The notes under the pieces were generated by a model that saw only the letters and a program-made list of their open reading frames with translations, searched no databases and was not told the origin of the DNA. Below, in pieces: positions 12,023 through 24,946 of a stretch of 64,000 nt of DNA. Positions within the stretch are counted from its first letter, which is position 1; the number at the start of each line of letters is the position of its first letter. The translations under genes and the position numbers were made by a program. Where the stretch lies: NCBI GenBank assembly GCA_018389105.1, contig JACATO010000306.1:62001-126000 (forward strand), given 5' to 3'. Source of the stretch: Nautilus pompilius. Its lineage: Eukaryota > Mollusca > Cephalopoda > Nautilida > Nautilidae.

Positions 12023-14515
12023 AACTCTTACTAAACCTGAAAATCGTTTCTATAACGACTGCAATTTCCGTAAAATAAGTTATCCACGATCCACGTGGAG
12101 ACAGCTCTATGGGTGGTGGCGTCTCTTGCACGCGCTAAATTCTTTTAGACTTTGTCCAAGTTTAATCACAGCTCGCAAAGTTAGGGTTAGGGCAGAAGTG
12201 CTGATCAGCTCTAAATAACGATAACCCCTGTCGTTGGTCGGACTACTGGATTACCTAACGACGAGGGTGCGAATTTAAATCCGGGCGTGCAGCAGCTCGG
12301 TTTGACGTACCTCCTTGTCTTCCCGACTTCCTCCCACATCTGATAAATTAAAAGTTCCAGTAAAGGTTTTCCTGGTATTTGTGATAGAGGTTCTGCGGTT
12401 GCTAACTCTTGACTGCCTAACACCTTCCAGGTAACTTGGTCGGTCACCGAATCAGGTACTGCGCACCTGCTACTTCTAGCACTCACTCCTTGGGGGATGT
12501 CCTTAGCCTCGAACTCACGACAGAGGTTCGATTACTGCTCGTAAACACCACGGATCATTTCCGAAACAAAACGTTCATTTCAGGCTGCGAAGAACTGTTC
12601 CTTTTATTATGACCGTTTGAGACATCTTCTATTTTTTTTTCTTTTTCTCGGCATATGTAAGGCAACGGAGGAGGAATTCTTCGATAATCTAGCAACAGCA
12701 AACTTTCCCCGTGATAGCGACGTTTGGCTGAAACTGAAACTCTGTAAAAAGAAAAAAAAAACTCGGCTGCTAATGAACCAGACTTAGAAATTCTTGTCTT
12801 TCGTCTCCACATTTCCGGCAACGTTTACCAGTTCCCACGCGCGGCTTTATTCGACTGTTTGGAATTTATTTTCTTTTTGGTAACGCAGTAAACTTGGCTT
12901 CTGTTGGTTATCTCCCCTTTTAATTGATATACGATCTCGTCCTCTATAATCTGTAAAATATATATATAATATGAATAGGCTTCCTCTGTAGCAACCGGAA
13001 ATCTGCTTCATTTGTGGCCAAAAGTTTTTATTTATTTACCATTAACTAAATATAGATAAATGAATTCCGTCTTTGGATGAGACTGACTAACACATCAGAG
13101 ACGTTTTGTGTTTTTGTCCCGGCCCCCCCACCTAAAAACTTTAAAAAGACAAGTTTCTAAACGAACTGATGATTGCCTGCGGACTTGTCACGTTATGAAC
13201 CTCGAGGATAATCTGCTGTTAGTTTCCACGTCTAAAAAAAAAAAGAAAAAAAAAGAAAGATAATAAAAAGTTGGGTTCTTGGAGGGATTTTCGTGTCAAA
13301 GTCGAAGGCGCTTAGCTCACGTGCCGCGGAATCGGTAACCCTTCTTGGCGGGACAGACGAGGCAATACGGTCCCTTAGCGGGGGCTGCGAAAAAATGTAA
13401 TCTGTTGTCGATCAAGGCGAATGTCGACACCTCGAAATGCTATAATGAGTCGGTTGTTTTACTCCTTGGCACCGTTGCAGAAATTTCCCGAAATACGTGT
13501 AGATGACAAAACATCCTGTTGCTGCTGATCTGTGTCCGGTGGATGGTCTCGTCATCCTTCAGTGTTTTAACATCGTGTGTGGAAAATATAAAGAAGCATG
13601 CAATGGGGATTTATTGTGTAAAAACTCGCTTTATGTGCACAGAAGATAAACCAAACATGCATAATAAGAGAGAAGAATGGAAACAGAATTATGGAAACGT
13701 TTTCCTAGGATTAACTGGCAAAATGGAAATAATCGAAGTTGATATATATTATATATACACACTTCGGTCACCTCTACTGAACTCCGTCAGCTATTTTATA
13801 GAAATTCCTAAGCCATTAAGACCGATTGACATAAACTGTTTTAAAATCCCGACTTTCTCCGCTGAAGATGCAAGGATAGAAGCCAACATCTGCTTGGGGC
13901 GAAAGTTGAATAAGTAAGGGCAAAATTACTGGGTTATCTGGTGGACGTGCTTGTCGGATCGGCCATGACGTACCCACCGCTTGTCGCATGGAGCTCCACG
14001 ACGTCACGTACTCATAAACCAAAAGTTCGTCAATGGCGCCCCATCCCTGTTCTCAGCTTTCGACGGTGAGCAGTTTTTTTTTTTTTTTTTTTTAACTTGG
14101 GCCATTCCGGAAACTCACAAAACTTCCCGACGTGGACCTACGAGATTTCAAAAACAGTATGGCGTCGGTCTCTTCCGAGTTTCCGCGACTGCGGTAAGCT
14201 TTTTGGTACGGAACAGAACTCCAGCAATAAATGCCGATCCAAAATTTAAAGAAATGTTTTTCAGGTTTTCCGGGAACGGAAGAAGGAAAAATCTCCTTGT
14301 TTGCATTTTTAATCCTTATTGTGACAACGAGAGTATCCGTGACCAATTGGTTTGGCACGCATGGCATCATGGGTATTTACAGCAGAGTCGTGTTTCTATC
14401 TTACTCACGATAGTACAAGGGATCTCTTTTTCTTTAAAACATAAATTACTTTGCATCCGAACACTACGTTTGCAGTTGTAAAAATTCGATTCTATTTGTC
14501 AAATATCGCTAGTTA
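12023..14515. other. Intergenic DNA with a possible SINE
   Basis: No gene is supported. A 132-codon open frame at 13519-13917 (+) has no recognisable domain, no splice context and ordinary composition for chance, so I do not call it. Other content is A/T runs, short (TA)n near 12960 and 13742, and the SINE-like stretch listed separately. Confidence 0.45.
12205..12480 (+). repeat. Candidate tRNA-derived SINE remnant
   Basis: The stretch has an A-box-like region around 12230 and a degenerate B-box-like ggtgcgaatttaaatcc near 12267. It is followed by a body with cttcctcccacatctgataa and a second ggttcgatt motif downstream near 12526. The arrangement resembles molluscan tRNA-derived SINEs with a pol III head and an unrelated body. 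The family is not identified and the boundaries are approximate. Confidence 0.3.
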
Positions 14516-14518
14516 TTA

Positions 14519-15790
14519 GGTGGTTACAAAGGCTTTGTCAGTTATTTTACCGCAACAATGAGTACTTCACATCGTTGCCGAACATGAAGTTTATTAATCA
14601 AAGTTAGTCCATTACAATCAATACACTTCTGCCAACGAGTTACAAATGCATTTATACCATTTTGAAAAAAAAATCTGGATTTCTGGAGTCGATAAACTGT
14701 TGGAAGGCAGTTTCATTTGCTGCTTGGTTGGAGAAAGATTCCATATGGAGGAAGCTGCTGAGGTTTTGAAAAGGTGGTAGTCTGTGGGAGAAAGCTCTGG
14801 TTTGATAGGCTGGGTGAGGGAGAACTTCGTACCCCAATCCGTTCAGTTTCTGAAGAGTCACTTGTGCAACAAGAGGACGATCATTGTCATGGAGCAGGAT
14901 TTGATCTCCTTCATTCACCAATGCCGGCTGTTGTTGGAAGAGTTTCTGATGAACAACATTTAATCCATGACTGTACCTTTCAGCTCTGATGGTTTCGCCA
15001 GGTTGCAAGAAGTTATAGTGGATGACACCAGTTTCAGTCCACTTGACAATAACCTTGACTTTGGGGTTGAGACTGGGTTTTGGGATCTGGTTAGGCGCTT
15101 TGTGTCTGTTGAGCCACTGTGCTGATCGTTTGCAATTGTCGTAAGGATCCATTTTTCATCACACGTAATGATTCGGTCAATAAATGGGTCGTTTTTGTTT
15201 CTTATGACAAGCGAAGAGCAGATCTCCAATCGACGATTTTGTTGTTGTTCATTCAAATCATGAGGCACCCACTTGTCAAGCCTTCTCACCTGACCGATTG
15301 CGTCAAGATGCCGGGAAACAGTCGCAGCGCTTACCTCAAACTCTTCAGCAATTTCTCGCACTGTTCTCATTGGATCGGCTTCAACTGAGGCTTTCAGACG
15401 GTCGTCATCACAGCTGAAAGGACGTCCGCTACGTTCCTTGTCTTCAAGGCTCACATTTCCTGATCGAAACTTTGTAAACCATCATTATACTGTGAGCTCA
15501 TTCGCTGTGTCCTCGCCCCATGCTAGTTACCTCGCTCGCTTTGTGGCCTGGTTTGATCTCGTGAAGCAAAATGGCACGAAAATCTTTTCTATCCATGCTT
15601 CACTCAGAACCCTGAAGCAAATATCCATTTTATGGTTTTAAAAGGGTAGATTTTGCATAATGTACGCCAGAGCACACGCTACAGAACGATATATAACTTA
15701 TCTACATACACATTCAGAAGCATGCAAAAACATGGCCTCCAAATTGACATAATATAAAGACCGACAGAACTCCCCTAACGACCTCATACC
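14519..15790 (-). mobile_element. Degraded mariner (Tc1/mariner superfamily) element
   Basis: The element is about 1.27 kb, typical of mariner. It has imperfect terminal inverted repeats (left ggtggttacaaaggc...tttgtcagt; right end complementary, ggtatgaggtcg...ctgtcggt) and flanking TA dinucleotides at 14517-14518 and 15791-15792. The minus-strand coding region runs from about 15609 down to about 14580. Recognisable pieces in order are an N-terminal LLHEIKPGHKASEV, a helix-turn-helix region (ERSGRP, TVREIAEEFEVSAATVSRHL), CDEKWI with the first catalytic Asp, LLHDNDRPLVAQ with the second, and C-terminal TRWQKCIDCNG. Several frameshifts and stops break it, and the YSPDLSP-type region around the third Asp is garbled. 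It is an inactive relic. Confidence 0.92.
14580..15609 (-). pseudogene. Mariner transposase pseudogene
   Basis: The transposase frame is split into at least four pieces. The start MDRKDFRAILLHE lies near 15609 and runs to a stop about 32 codons on. A second piece covers 15454 down to about 15140 and includes the HTH and CDEKW motifs. A third covers 15152 to 14652 and includes HDND and PDFFFK. The end, NGINAFVTRWQKC, is in another frame. In intact members the protein is about 340-350 residues, binds the terminal repeats through its paired HTH and cuts with a D,D34D triad. Here the breaks make it non-functional. Confidence 0.88.
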
Positions 15791-16945
15791 TAGGAAGTAA
15801 AACAGAACCGCTAGGTGGCGGGATTTTTTGTTTTACAGTTTCCGAATGAGCCGAAATAGCAAATGTGGCACTGCGTCACGTGATATGCCGAGAGATGGCA
15901 ATAAGTTCATACAGTGTGTGTCGTCCAGACACTGATACATACTTTTAGCGTCAACGATGTTTAGATAAATTCAGAACTAAGACGGTGAAAACACCTCCAG
16001 ACCAGCTGGCTCCGGTGGGAATGAAAGGTTCTTCTTTCTAATTTGAAAAAAAAAGAAAAAAAAAAAAAAAGCTTTCGTGCTTCCGTTCATCCAAAACCTA
16101 AAAAAAAAAAGGGGGGGATAATTCTTTCTATTTGTCCTCGTCTCCATGTCCAAAATAAACCCTGTCCCGAAATTCCGGTTTCATCCGGTGCTCCTGTTAT
16201 TACTGTCGGTCTCTTCGGCTTCTATTAGACGAGACAGAGCCACTGTTCGTGACGTCCTGATTAGTATTCATTAGCGGTAGTTCTAACATCGCCGGCCGGG
16301 ATGAGGTAAGCACTAGTCGCCATAAGAGGCTCCGACAGTTGACGTGTAAGGGTGGGATATTAAACGTTATATACTTTTGCCGCGTCGCTTCGCTTCGAGG
16401 AATGAGTTCCTTGCAACTTGTTATGTATGCGGCATGCCAGGCAATTAGTGTCAGCTTCAGTCCGACCGAGGTAAACCAGCAGGGGAGGAGGCCCTCCAGC
16501 ATCCGCTCGCCATCTCTTCCAGCTGTTTCCGACAGCATTCGGGTGAAACGTCTGACGTCATTTATCTGTGATGCTTCATCTTCCGCGAATTTACACCAAG
16601 TACATCATATTCGTTTGTGTTTGTTTCACTTCAGCGCCACATTGGTCAAACCTGTCAATTATGTAGTTTTTTTTTTTTTAATGTTTCCTAATAATAAAGA
16701 GAGAAAAAGGGGGGAAAAGAACGTAAAAAAGGAAATGTAAGAACTACATCAAAACAACAATCAGATTGTTAGATAAAGATTTTAGGAGATATACGTAAAA
16801 AAAAAAACAAACTTCACACCATTTTATAAATTGAGTTGTCTCCCTTTACTAACTATGGCATATTTTTGGCACGAGAAATCGAACAAGAAAAGACAACTCA
16901 GCTTCTTTTAATACGATTTCTTCCATTATAGCAATTTCTCTCTCA

Positions 16946-16991
<46 letters not shown>

Positions 16992-18075
16992 TATTATTAT
17001 TATTATTATTAGTAGTAGTAGTAGTTAGTAGTAGTAGTAGTAGTAGTAATCAATATATAACATCGTGTTTCAATATTAAGAAGAAACCACTGAAGCGTAA
17101 AAGAAATTTCCTTGGGTGAAGCAGGGATGTTCATGTTTCAGTGAAAAGAGGCTTTTCGATTAAAAACCTCCTATGGTCTACTGAGTGGATACGAATGGGT
17201 GAATCACGTGTGACGTATTTCACGTTCGGTCGGAGGCGTCTCGGCTTGTTGCTGAAGCACAACCTTGCTCAGTTACGCAATGGTGCTGCGATTTGTTTTT
17301 AAGAAATCCCTTATAGACGGGAACAGTAGAGAGTTTGTTCTCACTGGGGCCTCCCCCACACACACATCGGTAATAACTAATGGCCCTTACTCACGCTTAC
17401 CGGAAAAGAAAGGTATTTGTAGTTTTGCTCATTACCGTAAAAACAACAACAACAACAACAACACAGACAGTCTGGCGCTTTACGAAGAGAAAGATAACCG
17501 CGGTGCGCCCGACGGGTAGAATTCTCCAGTCTGAAGCGACCTGTCTCTGCACGAATACAGCAGATGCCTGCAATCAGACCCCTCGAAGAGCCGAGAACAC
17601 ATGTGTAGGGGCCGGCCAACCTTTTCTGTGTTGATAGGAACAACAAAAAGTGACTTGAGAGCGGCGTCTGTGACATTAGAAGAAAGCAGAAAGGTACGTG
17701 GATCTGGACGAGGAAAAAAACCAACCAGAAATCATTCAAGCAGAACGTTTTTATAAATGTAATTAAAAAACAAAAAAAACAAACTGATTTTCAACTAGAA
17801 GTATATCTGTGTCTTTTCCCCTTCTTCTTCTTCGAACCTGCGGCGGGCCGTCGTCGGCTTATAAGGCATCCGCCAGGGAAGACCCCTGATGTCACTTTCC
17901 TAAACCAAGCGGAAGAGAACAGGATGTGGAGGTTAGCCGCACGCCTAGCCGAGAACGTCCCTGTTAGAATCTCTCATTATTTTTTTTTTTTTTTTTTTTT
18001 TTTACATGTGGCAGGAAAACAGAACCAGGAATATTCCTTGTGGAGAAAAAAACTCTATTAAACACACATACACAG
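15791..18075. other. Intergenic DNA with simple repeats
   Basis: No gene is supported. It contains A-rich runs at about 16046-16111, TGACGTCA at 16553-16560, a (TTA)n/(TAG)n tract listed separately, (CAA)n near 17440-17463 and a T24 run near 17980-18003. Confidence 0.45.
16948..17047. repeat. (TTA)n followed by (TAG)n microsatellite
   Basis: About 100 bases of TTA/ATT repeats pass directly into TAG/AGT repeats. The same two-part organisation is found at 28746-28819. Confidence 0.9.
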
Positions 18076-18175
18076 AGAGAGAGAGAGAGAGAGATAGAGA
18101 GAGAGAGAGGAGGGGGGAGGGGGGGGGACACACGTGACATCACACGTGACATCACACGTGACATCACGCACAGCA
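18076..18175. repeat. (GA)n tract, G-run and three 12-bp E-box repeats
   Basis: A GA microsatellite (about 18076-18110) and a G-rich run are followed by three exact copies of cacgtgacatca starting at 18131, 18143 and 18155. Each copy supplies one CACGTG E-box, with 12-bp centre-to-centre spacing. Confidence 0.9.
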
Positions 18176-19140
18176 CGTTTATGCACTTATGTAAAGTCGA
18201 TTTAAATTTTAAGAAATGCATATCCATACGGCCAGAAACGATGGCGCCTCCCTGAGGGCAAATAAAGGTCGGATTCTCAATACCTTTAATTTTCTTTTGT
18301 TTTACTTCAAATTCCCATTTTTCTCTCTCTCTCGGAGATTCCGTTGGCCTCCATTTCTCTCGGCAAACATCAAATATTTAATGCCACCCGACAGCTTTAT
18401 GCGACTGTTGTTTGCCGACCGTCGGCCTGCTAATGGCAGCACTTCGCCGTCGGTTTGATTACGCCGCTCTGATCTTATCCAGACACCGAACTCAGTCGCT
18501 ACCTGCCAGCCCTCCCCGAACATTTGGTCTACAAATGTCTGTTCCGCGCTCTGCCACCCACGGACCGCGGCGCTACGCACGCAGCCTCCTCGGCTTAATT
18601 GAAAAACTTAGTCGAGAATAGAAAATACCTCCGGTACCACCCCCACCCCGTCCCCGTCCCCATCCGGCTTCTGCGAAAATTCGTTTAGCCGATTGGAGAA
18701 GCGCCACCTACCGAGAGGTGCTCGCTCTCCCGTATTCGAGAAGCCGTTGACGATGTAGCAACCGAGAAAACATTTCGCGGTTTTCACGGTTTGCAAATCA
18801 AATTACTAAGGATGTTTCTGCTTTTACTAACTTTACCTGTTTCGTTTGGACAATCGGTCGGTCGGTCTGTACCCGTCTTTTACTATTCCAGGCGCAAATG
18901 AAAGAGGAAGTGGGTGGAGATGATTAAGTCTGCCCACTAATGAGCAGGGCTCAGTCAACTGGTTTTTTTAAAGAACGCGATTAAGACAGTCGACGATTAA
19001 AGAAATCAGGTAGAAATCGCTCGCTTAATCTTCTCTTTTCGATTAGTCCGATTAAAACACGAAGAAATAACATCAATAACTTTTGGGAATCTGTCGTACC
19101 TTTCTGCTGCGGATGATGGAACTTCCCCGCGTAGTTTTAT
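18176..19140. other. Intergenic DNA, nothing recognised
   Basis: CpG-containing unique sequence with short frames only. I see no domain, RNA fold or repeat that I can support. Confidence 0.4.
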
Positions 19141-19144
19141 ACTA

Positions 19145-19790
19145 ACGTCTTCGGGTCAGAGAGTCTCTCTCCAGTAGTGTGTGCCACAGGGCTCACTCTC
19201 GGGTCATTCCTTGTTCTTGACCCATATAAATTCTATTGGCAGTGCAGCTAAGAAATACCAAACACTTTGCAGATGATACTGCAATGTATGGTAAACTCAA
19301 CGAGAAAGAAAGATGGGAGTATGAGTTTTAGATGAACCTCGATAATTTATTAGACTGATGGATAAAGTGTCAAATGGGAGTCAAACACACACAAAATAAA
19401 TTATACGTGATCATTATTATATGGCTGTTACTAAATTATACAAGGTAGTTTCAAGAGAGGGTCTAATGGTCGTTAATTACCAGAAACAATGTCTTTCAGA
19501 TGCTGACAAAGCTAACAGAACATTAGGAATAATTAGCCAAACTGTAAAACATAATACAAAATCTTTTTTCAGTGTATATATATATATAATCCTCAGTTGG
19601 GTTCGTCTACACCTCGAATATGCCAGGTGGGTGAGGAGGGCACGTTTGAACGACCTAGCGTGAGCATTATTTCACGCTTGAGGAGACCCGACAGAGGGTT
19701 CTCAAGATAACTAAAACCATCGAGCGCGTGCAGACAGTCACAAACACCCTCAGCTGTCCGCACAGGAGTCAGAACCAGAAAATGAACTGA
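19145..19790 (+). mobile_element. Non-LTR retrotransposon reverse-transcriptase relic
   Basis: A frame at 19181 reads VPQGSLSGHSLFLTHIN, matching the (G)VPQGS...LF/INDL motif of LINE reverse transcriptases. After a frameshift, 19266-19277 reads FADD in the context FADDTAMYGKL, the polymerase active site (motif C). Further on, DADKANRTLGIISQTVKH and VRLHLEYARWVRRARL match the thumb region (kANr.LG.i.R ... vRphLEYa.). Stops and shifts separate the pieces, so it is a dead fragment lacking both ends. I did not recover the endonuclease domain, and the clade (Jockey/CR1-like) is not settled. Confidence 0.85.
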
Positions 19791-20059
19791 AAATGTATCC
19801 ATCAGCGCGCGTCTCGATGTTAGAAGATATTTAAAACTTTTCTACCCTTTTCGAGAAAAGTGGTATTGCCTACCTAGAAGGCCACGGACAACTCTGCGTC
19901 ATAACTGTGCACTGTTCTGTAGTGTCGCCGTTGTGCAAGTCCATGCGAATTCTGGCGTCGCCAGTCTCATAAAAGTGCGGGCGGTGATCTGTCTCATTGT
20001 CATGTGGTGGATGTTATGGTTTCTTTGGAGGCAATATCGCGTGGCGAGCGTTTAGAAGT

Positions 20060-20960
20060 CAAAGTCTTCTCGGCTAGCGAAGGTCGGAGCAGCCGTGTCC
20101 AAGATTATAGAGGGAATACGCGAAACTGGTACTGGCAAAAGTAGAGGCGGCCAAGAAAGAGAGCCCAGATTCTCCGAAACTGATGCTAAGTACCTCAGGC
20201 TATATGTTCTCTACACGACAGGCGACGAGCCAGTAAAAACTAACGGAGTGATCTCTGCGTAGCCGTCCGCAACCTTTGCCGATGATGAGAGGAAACTAAA
20301 TGGCAGAGCTGAAAAGGGCAGCAGAATTGAAACAGTGGGATGGATGACCGAACCCGGAAGAAGGTTCTCTTTACAGATGAGGACTGCCTGGCAATAATCA
20401 TCAGCCCTTTTTTTCCCGAAGGCAGACCGGGTATAACGGTCGGTGTGCAGAAGATATAGGGAAGCGATGAGAGGATCCCTACCAAGCGTGGGGGGAGGGG
20501 ATGGGTGCCTATTAACGAGGGTGCTGGATATTTGCATAAAAACGAAACGAAGATATAATACCGACTACCGACAGGTCCGGGCAGGTTCTCGTCCATCACG
20601 CTATTTCTACAGGAAGAAATCTCATACGGCGGCGATTCATCTTTCGACATGGCAACGACGGCAAGCATACAGCCGACGTGGTGAAAATTATCTGGAAGTA
20701 AAAAACAACAACAAAAGACAGAAGCTATTAGAACACTCGCGAAGATGGCCCGGCCTGCACAAAGTCCTTATATGAACATCACTGAGGACGTCTGGCGTTA
20801 TATGGCTGCTGAGCAACTGGACACCTTGGATGAATTGTGGAAAGTGCTACAGGATATGAACAACATTCCACAGCAACACATTGATAACCTGTCTGGGAGG
20901 GTGAAAACAAAGTGTCTGCTCTATATGAATAAAAGGGGTCACACATTAAATATTAATGCG
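20060..20960 (+). mobile_element. Tc1-like transposase relic
   Basis: Pieces of a Tc1-type D,D34E transposase occur in order on the + strand. The HTH-linker is AAVSKIIEGIRETGTG followed by SRGGQEREPRFSETDAKYLR near 20090-20200. A region NDGKHTADVVKNYLE near 20655-20698 matches the second catalytic block, with Asp changed to N/G. RWPGL/ARPAQSPYMN then ITEDVWRYM near 20745-20800 stands for the SPDLNPIEnvW block. The C-terminus is NIPQQHIDNLSGRV. The gene is full of shifts and substitutions. No inverted ends were recognised, so the boundaries are approximate. Confidence 0.8.
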
Positions 20961-23900
20961 TTTAACAGCGTAGTCATTTAGTTTTTGTATATTTTCTGAT
21001 ATAATGCATTGTATATGGTATTACATAGTATCGTATCTCAGTTGGAATACTCATTATTTATGCATACATTACTTCCAATATATATATTTGATCAATCAAA
21101 CGCAATCTCCATACTATAAATTTAACTGCTTAATTCCGGTTTCCGTCTACATCAAATATTTATTTTATTTCCCATATTACACACATAATAAAGTCTCCGA
21201 GCAAAAACAACACCACTAGATTTTAAAACTCTAATTTCGCTTTTCATCACATGCGTAAGCCCATATAAAGCTCGGTTGACCAACCATTGATCTGGAAGAC
21301 TTCCATCAGCCTCATTTTATCTCGCGGTGGTGTAGAGTGAACCGTAAATTCAAATTAGAAGCCGGTAGAATATTGGCCAGAGCCAGGCTATTACGTCCAG
21401 GTAAAATTCGAAAATTGTGGCAAATACCACTTATATCAAGCACGGAGTGTTTTTCTTGTTCTCTCTTTTCCGAGTCAGTTCGCACAAATGTCAAGTGACG
21501 AAACAATTCTCGATTACGCTAGAAGTCGTTTAACAACGATGGCAAGAACACCCGAGGCCCGGTATTGTCGCCTGAGCGGGAATAGTTGGCGGAAGTAAGG
21601 CGTTAACAGCAACAGGAATTTCTAATTAAGCAGAAGCGAGGCTATAATCGACGTCATAAAAGTCAAACCACGTGACGTCGATTATAGCTCATCTGAAAAA
21701 AATTTTAATTGAGAATTAATACTGATGCTGTAACAACGTATCCACGTAACGGCACCCCGACTCCCCAGTACATTAATAAAAGGAGTATCAAAGTGTCAGA
21801 ATAGACTTTAAATTATAATGTGACAAACCCGGAAGAGATTTAAGACCACGCGAAGCAGTAATTGCCTGGCCGTGACCTTTTACGGTTTCCCCCACCTTTC
21901 CTGCTGACGCCTACACGCGATGAGTCTCAGATATGCAACGAATCAAACAAATTTCCACCAACGTAGTTATTCTAAGGCAAACCGCGATGTTTCGCCAAGT
22001 CGCAGCCATGTAGCGGATTTTTACGATCAGCGGCACGCCATTATTCTGATAGCTCGAGACCTTGAGCCCAGTTGTCTCCCTCTACCCGGCGACCAGTCGT
22101 GCCACCCGTTCACGTTTTTTGGGGGGATTAAAAAGGTTCGAAACTTTTCTCTTCTTTTTTTATTAGTTGAAAACTAAATACTGCAATCTTATTGCTGTGC
22201 AAATCTTATAGGTGTCTTCTGGCAAAAAAGAGAGCTGATTTTATATCTTATACCGTATGAGAAGTCACGTGTGCTTCAGCTTTAATGGCTGATATATGGA
22301 GAAATAAGCGGCCATCTTCACGAGGTATGTACATGGCGTTTAGTATCCATCGTGTTTAATGTCAGGCAAACGCCGCTTAAAGACCGTCGCCATCTGTTGT
22401 TCATGACGGTCATTAATGATGATATAAAGATGACTCTTCGTCCAGTGTCAGCCAGTTTCACAGCTCGTGAAATCCTAGATGTAGCGTTAACTGCCGGGAT
22501 AAACAGAGACGGACGGACGACCGACCCCCCCCCAACCGACAGTTCCGGAAACTAGGTTCTTTGGCGTTTGCTCTACTGTCCCAGTAAACCGAAAACGGCT
22601 CTGTAACTCATGCGTGGCTTGCGAGGTTGCCTCCAGATAGATAAAAGCTGAGAATGGCAACAACTGCCAAAACAACAACAACAACAAAACAACAAATATA
22701 GAAGGTAACAATGAGATAGCAAAGGCGGCTTCACCGGAGAGCCTTGATTGGCAATTACTTCAGAGATATGGCGACTCGGGTGAGAGACAGGGTCTATCCC
22801 GCTGAAAACGAGTCTCACCTGAGTATCTCATACACACATAGCATCTTTTCTAATACTTTAGTAGTTATTTAACCTTTATGGTTTTACCATTCGCGAGTGG
22901 TACTTTCTTAGCAGGAAGTCAATTACAAGCAGTCAGTGTATCCTAAGAAGGAGGCACCGTGTCGGCCACTGACCCACAGCAGATCAACTCTGACCCCTCA
23001 AAACCCAGGGGGGGGAATCACGTGGTAATAAATAAATCCCCGTGATTCATACACTGATGAGGTTTTCATAATTCGTCCCTCGCACCGTGATTTCTGCGTA
23101 AGTCTACGCTTGTAGTAAAACGAATGTTTTTTTCTCTCTCTTGCCTTTAAACATCATCCAAGCATCAAACTATTTCACCTACTCGCGTATTTTTCTGCTA
23201 TTTTGTCATCTAAGAAATTCCAAAACGCCGTTAACGTTTCGACACTGATTCAGCTTAGTAGTTACACGGAGACAGGAAGCCATCGGTGGCTCGTGCAGGG
23301 ACTTCTAGGGGGAAAGAAAGAGCCAGCAATATGATTTATAAATTGATTGATGCTATTGCCTTTAACTACAGTCGCTGATGTATTCCTCTCGTTAACAAAT
23401 CTGTGACGTGTGCCGAACTCTTAAGTTAACTTGTACTTATGACCAGTAATATTACTACTAACTGCAGATAAAAGGGGGAAGACAAAAAAGAAGTGCCCTC
23501 ATCATTAAAAACCCCTATTTATTTATTTATTTTTTTAAAATCCCCATTAGGTCTCTTAAACGTCTGAAGTTCAAACTTTGGGGATGTGGGAACATGCAAT
23601 CATTTAGCGCATTCCAAATGCTTCAGCTCTAGAGAAATCTTTTTACAAAAGCAAATATGCCGAAAGTCTTGCATATATATCAAAATTCCTTCTCAAATAG
23701 GGGCTCCACGACGTCTGCAGGGCACATCCGAGATCTGAACGAGCCGAGGATTTATACAACGGAATTAAAATTTCTTCATCTTTGATACTTCGGTAAATTC
23801 GTTTCTAACATTCTGCTTTTGCTCGCAGTTGAAATGAACTGCACGGTCTTCGCACTCGAGATTTGGGTTACGACTTCTACTACAATGGCGCAGATTTTGT

Positions 23901-24787
23901 ACTTATTTAATGTTCAACTGTAGTCGACTCCGGATTTTAAAAACAAAAAACGGCGCTTCACGTGAGAGAGGATCGGGGATAGTCGAGAACAGTTGCAGCA
24001 GTTGATCGGTTTAATAGAAGTGCGGCTACGCTGCTTGTTATATCGAAAGTAGCCACGGTTAGTCAGAAACTCGTGCAGTTCAGGAATTTTAAAACCGCGC
24101 TTTAGCAGTCAAGCCACGTGACCGCAAAAAACCCAGCCTCGTAATGACTCACTGTTGCTGGACAATCTGTTCAAGTAATCCGACCGCTGTTGACTGGTTT
24201 CCCTAACTGGCCCCAACACTAGACAGAATCCGCGAAGGTGGGGACAGAGAAGAGAAGATCGTCAAAGATGCGAAGCTGAAAACCGACCGACGTTTCTCCG
24301 TTGTTTGCCAGTGAGACTCTCGAGCTGGCAGACCCGAGACAGTTTCTATTTCTTCGGACGGTATCCGAGGCCTTCTGCGAGGGATGACCGCGTTCGGAAC
24401 ATTAACCGTTTGCCTACGGATAGATGGCGGATCAAAATCCCTCAAAAACCTGTTTCCTCCCTGCTCGATTGTTGCCTCTTCTTTTCCTTTGTTGTTGCTG
24501 TTTCTTTCACGGCGCGTAGGAAAATAAGAAAATTTCCCGTTTATCCAAATGAAGCCCCCCCCCCCGCCAAAAATAAATAATAAAAAAAACTGCGGTGCTG
24601 AGGGAGTTATTAGCATCGAGGAAGAAGGAAAACGACCAGCTTCGTATTATTTCCGACTCTGAATGTCACCAGAAAGACCCCTTGCTCGTATTCTTAGTCG
24701 CCCTCCCTCTGCCAGGATCTCCATCTTCCGCCCACCAGTTCCATAAAGAAACTCTATCCATTATTTTCTGTGTATTGCCCGGAAACC
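20961..24787. other. Intergenic DNA, no gene recognised
   Basis: No coding sequence is supported. It includes the perfect inverted repeat at 21641-21688, several CACGTG sites (near 21671, 22265, 23020, 23957 and 24114) and (CAA)n near 22674-22693. The open frames here are short and mutually overlapping. Confidence 0.45.
21641..21688. repeat. Perfect 16-bp inverted repeat with 16-nt loop
   Basis: The arm gctataatcgacgtca (21641-21656) and its exact complement tgacgtcgattatagc (21673-21688) flank a 16-nt spacer. Both arms contain GACGTC. A chance perfect 16-bp inverted repeat at this spacing is unlikely. It could be a hairpin, a pair of binding half-sites or the remnant of a small inverted-repeat element. 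Confidence 0.9.
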
Positions 24788-24909
24788 CTTCCCTTGAAGA
24801 ATTCTCTTCCAAATTATGTGAGTTTGATGGACTAGCATGGACAGGGATCACCCAAGTACACACACAGACATCGAGTCCTCTCTCTCTCTCTGAGTGTGGG
24901 GGTACTGCT

Positions 24910-24946
<37 letters not shown>

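Noticed and set aside
13519-13917. 132-codon open frame on the + strand
   Set aside because: No recognisable domain, no splice context and no partner exons; the length is within chance for 64 kb on six frames.
16948-17047. Possible centromeric or telomeric repeat
   Set aside because: The units are plain TTA and TAG trinucleotides; no telomere-type hexamer array is present.
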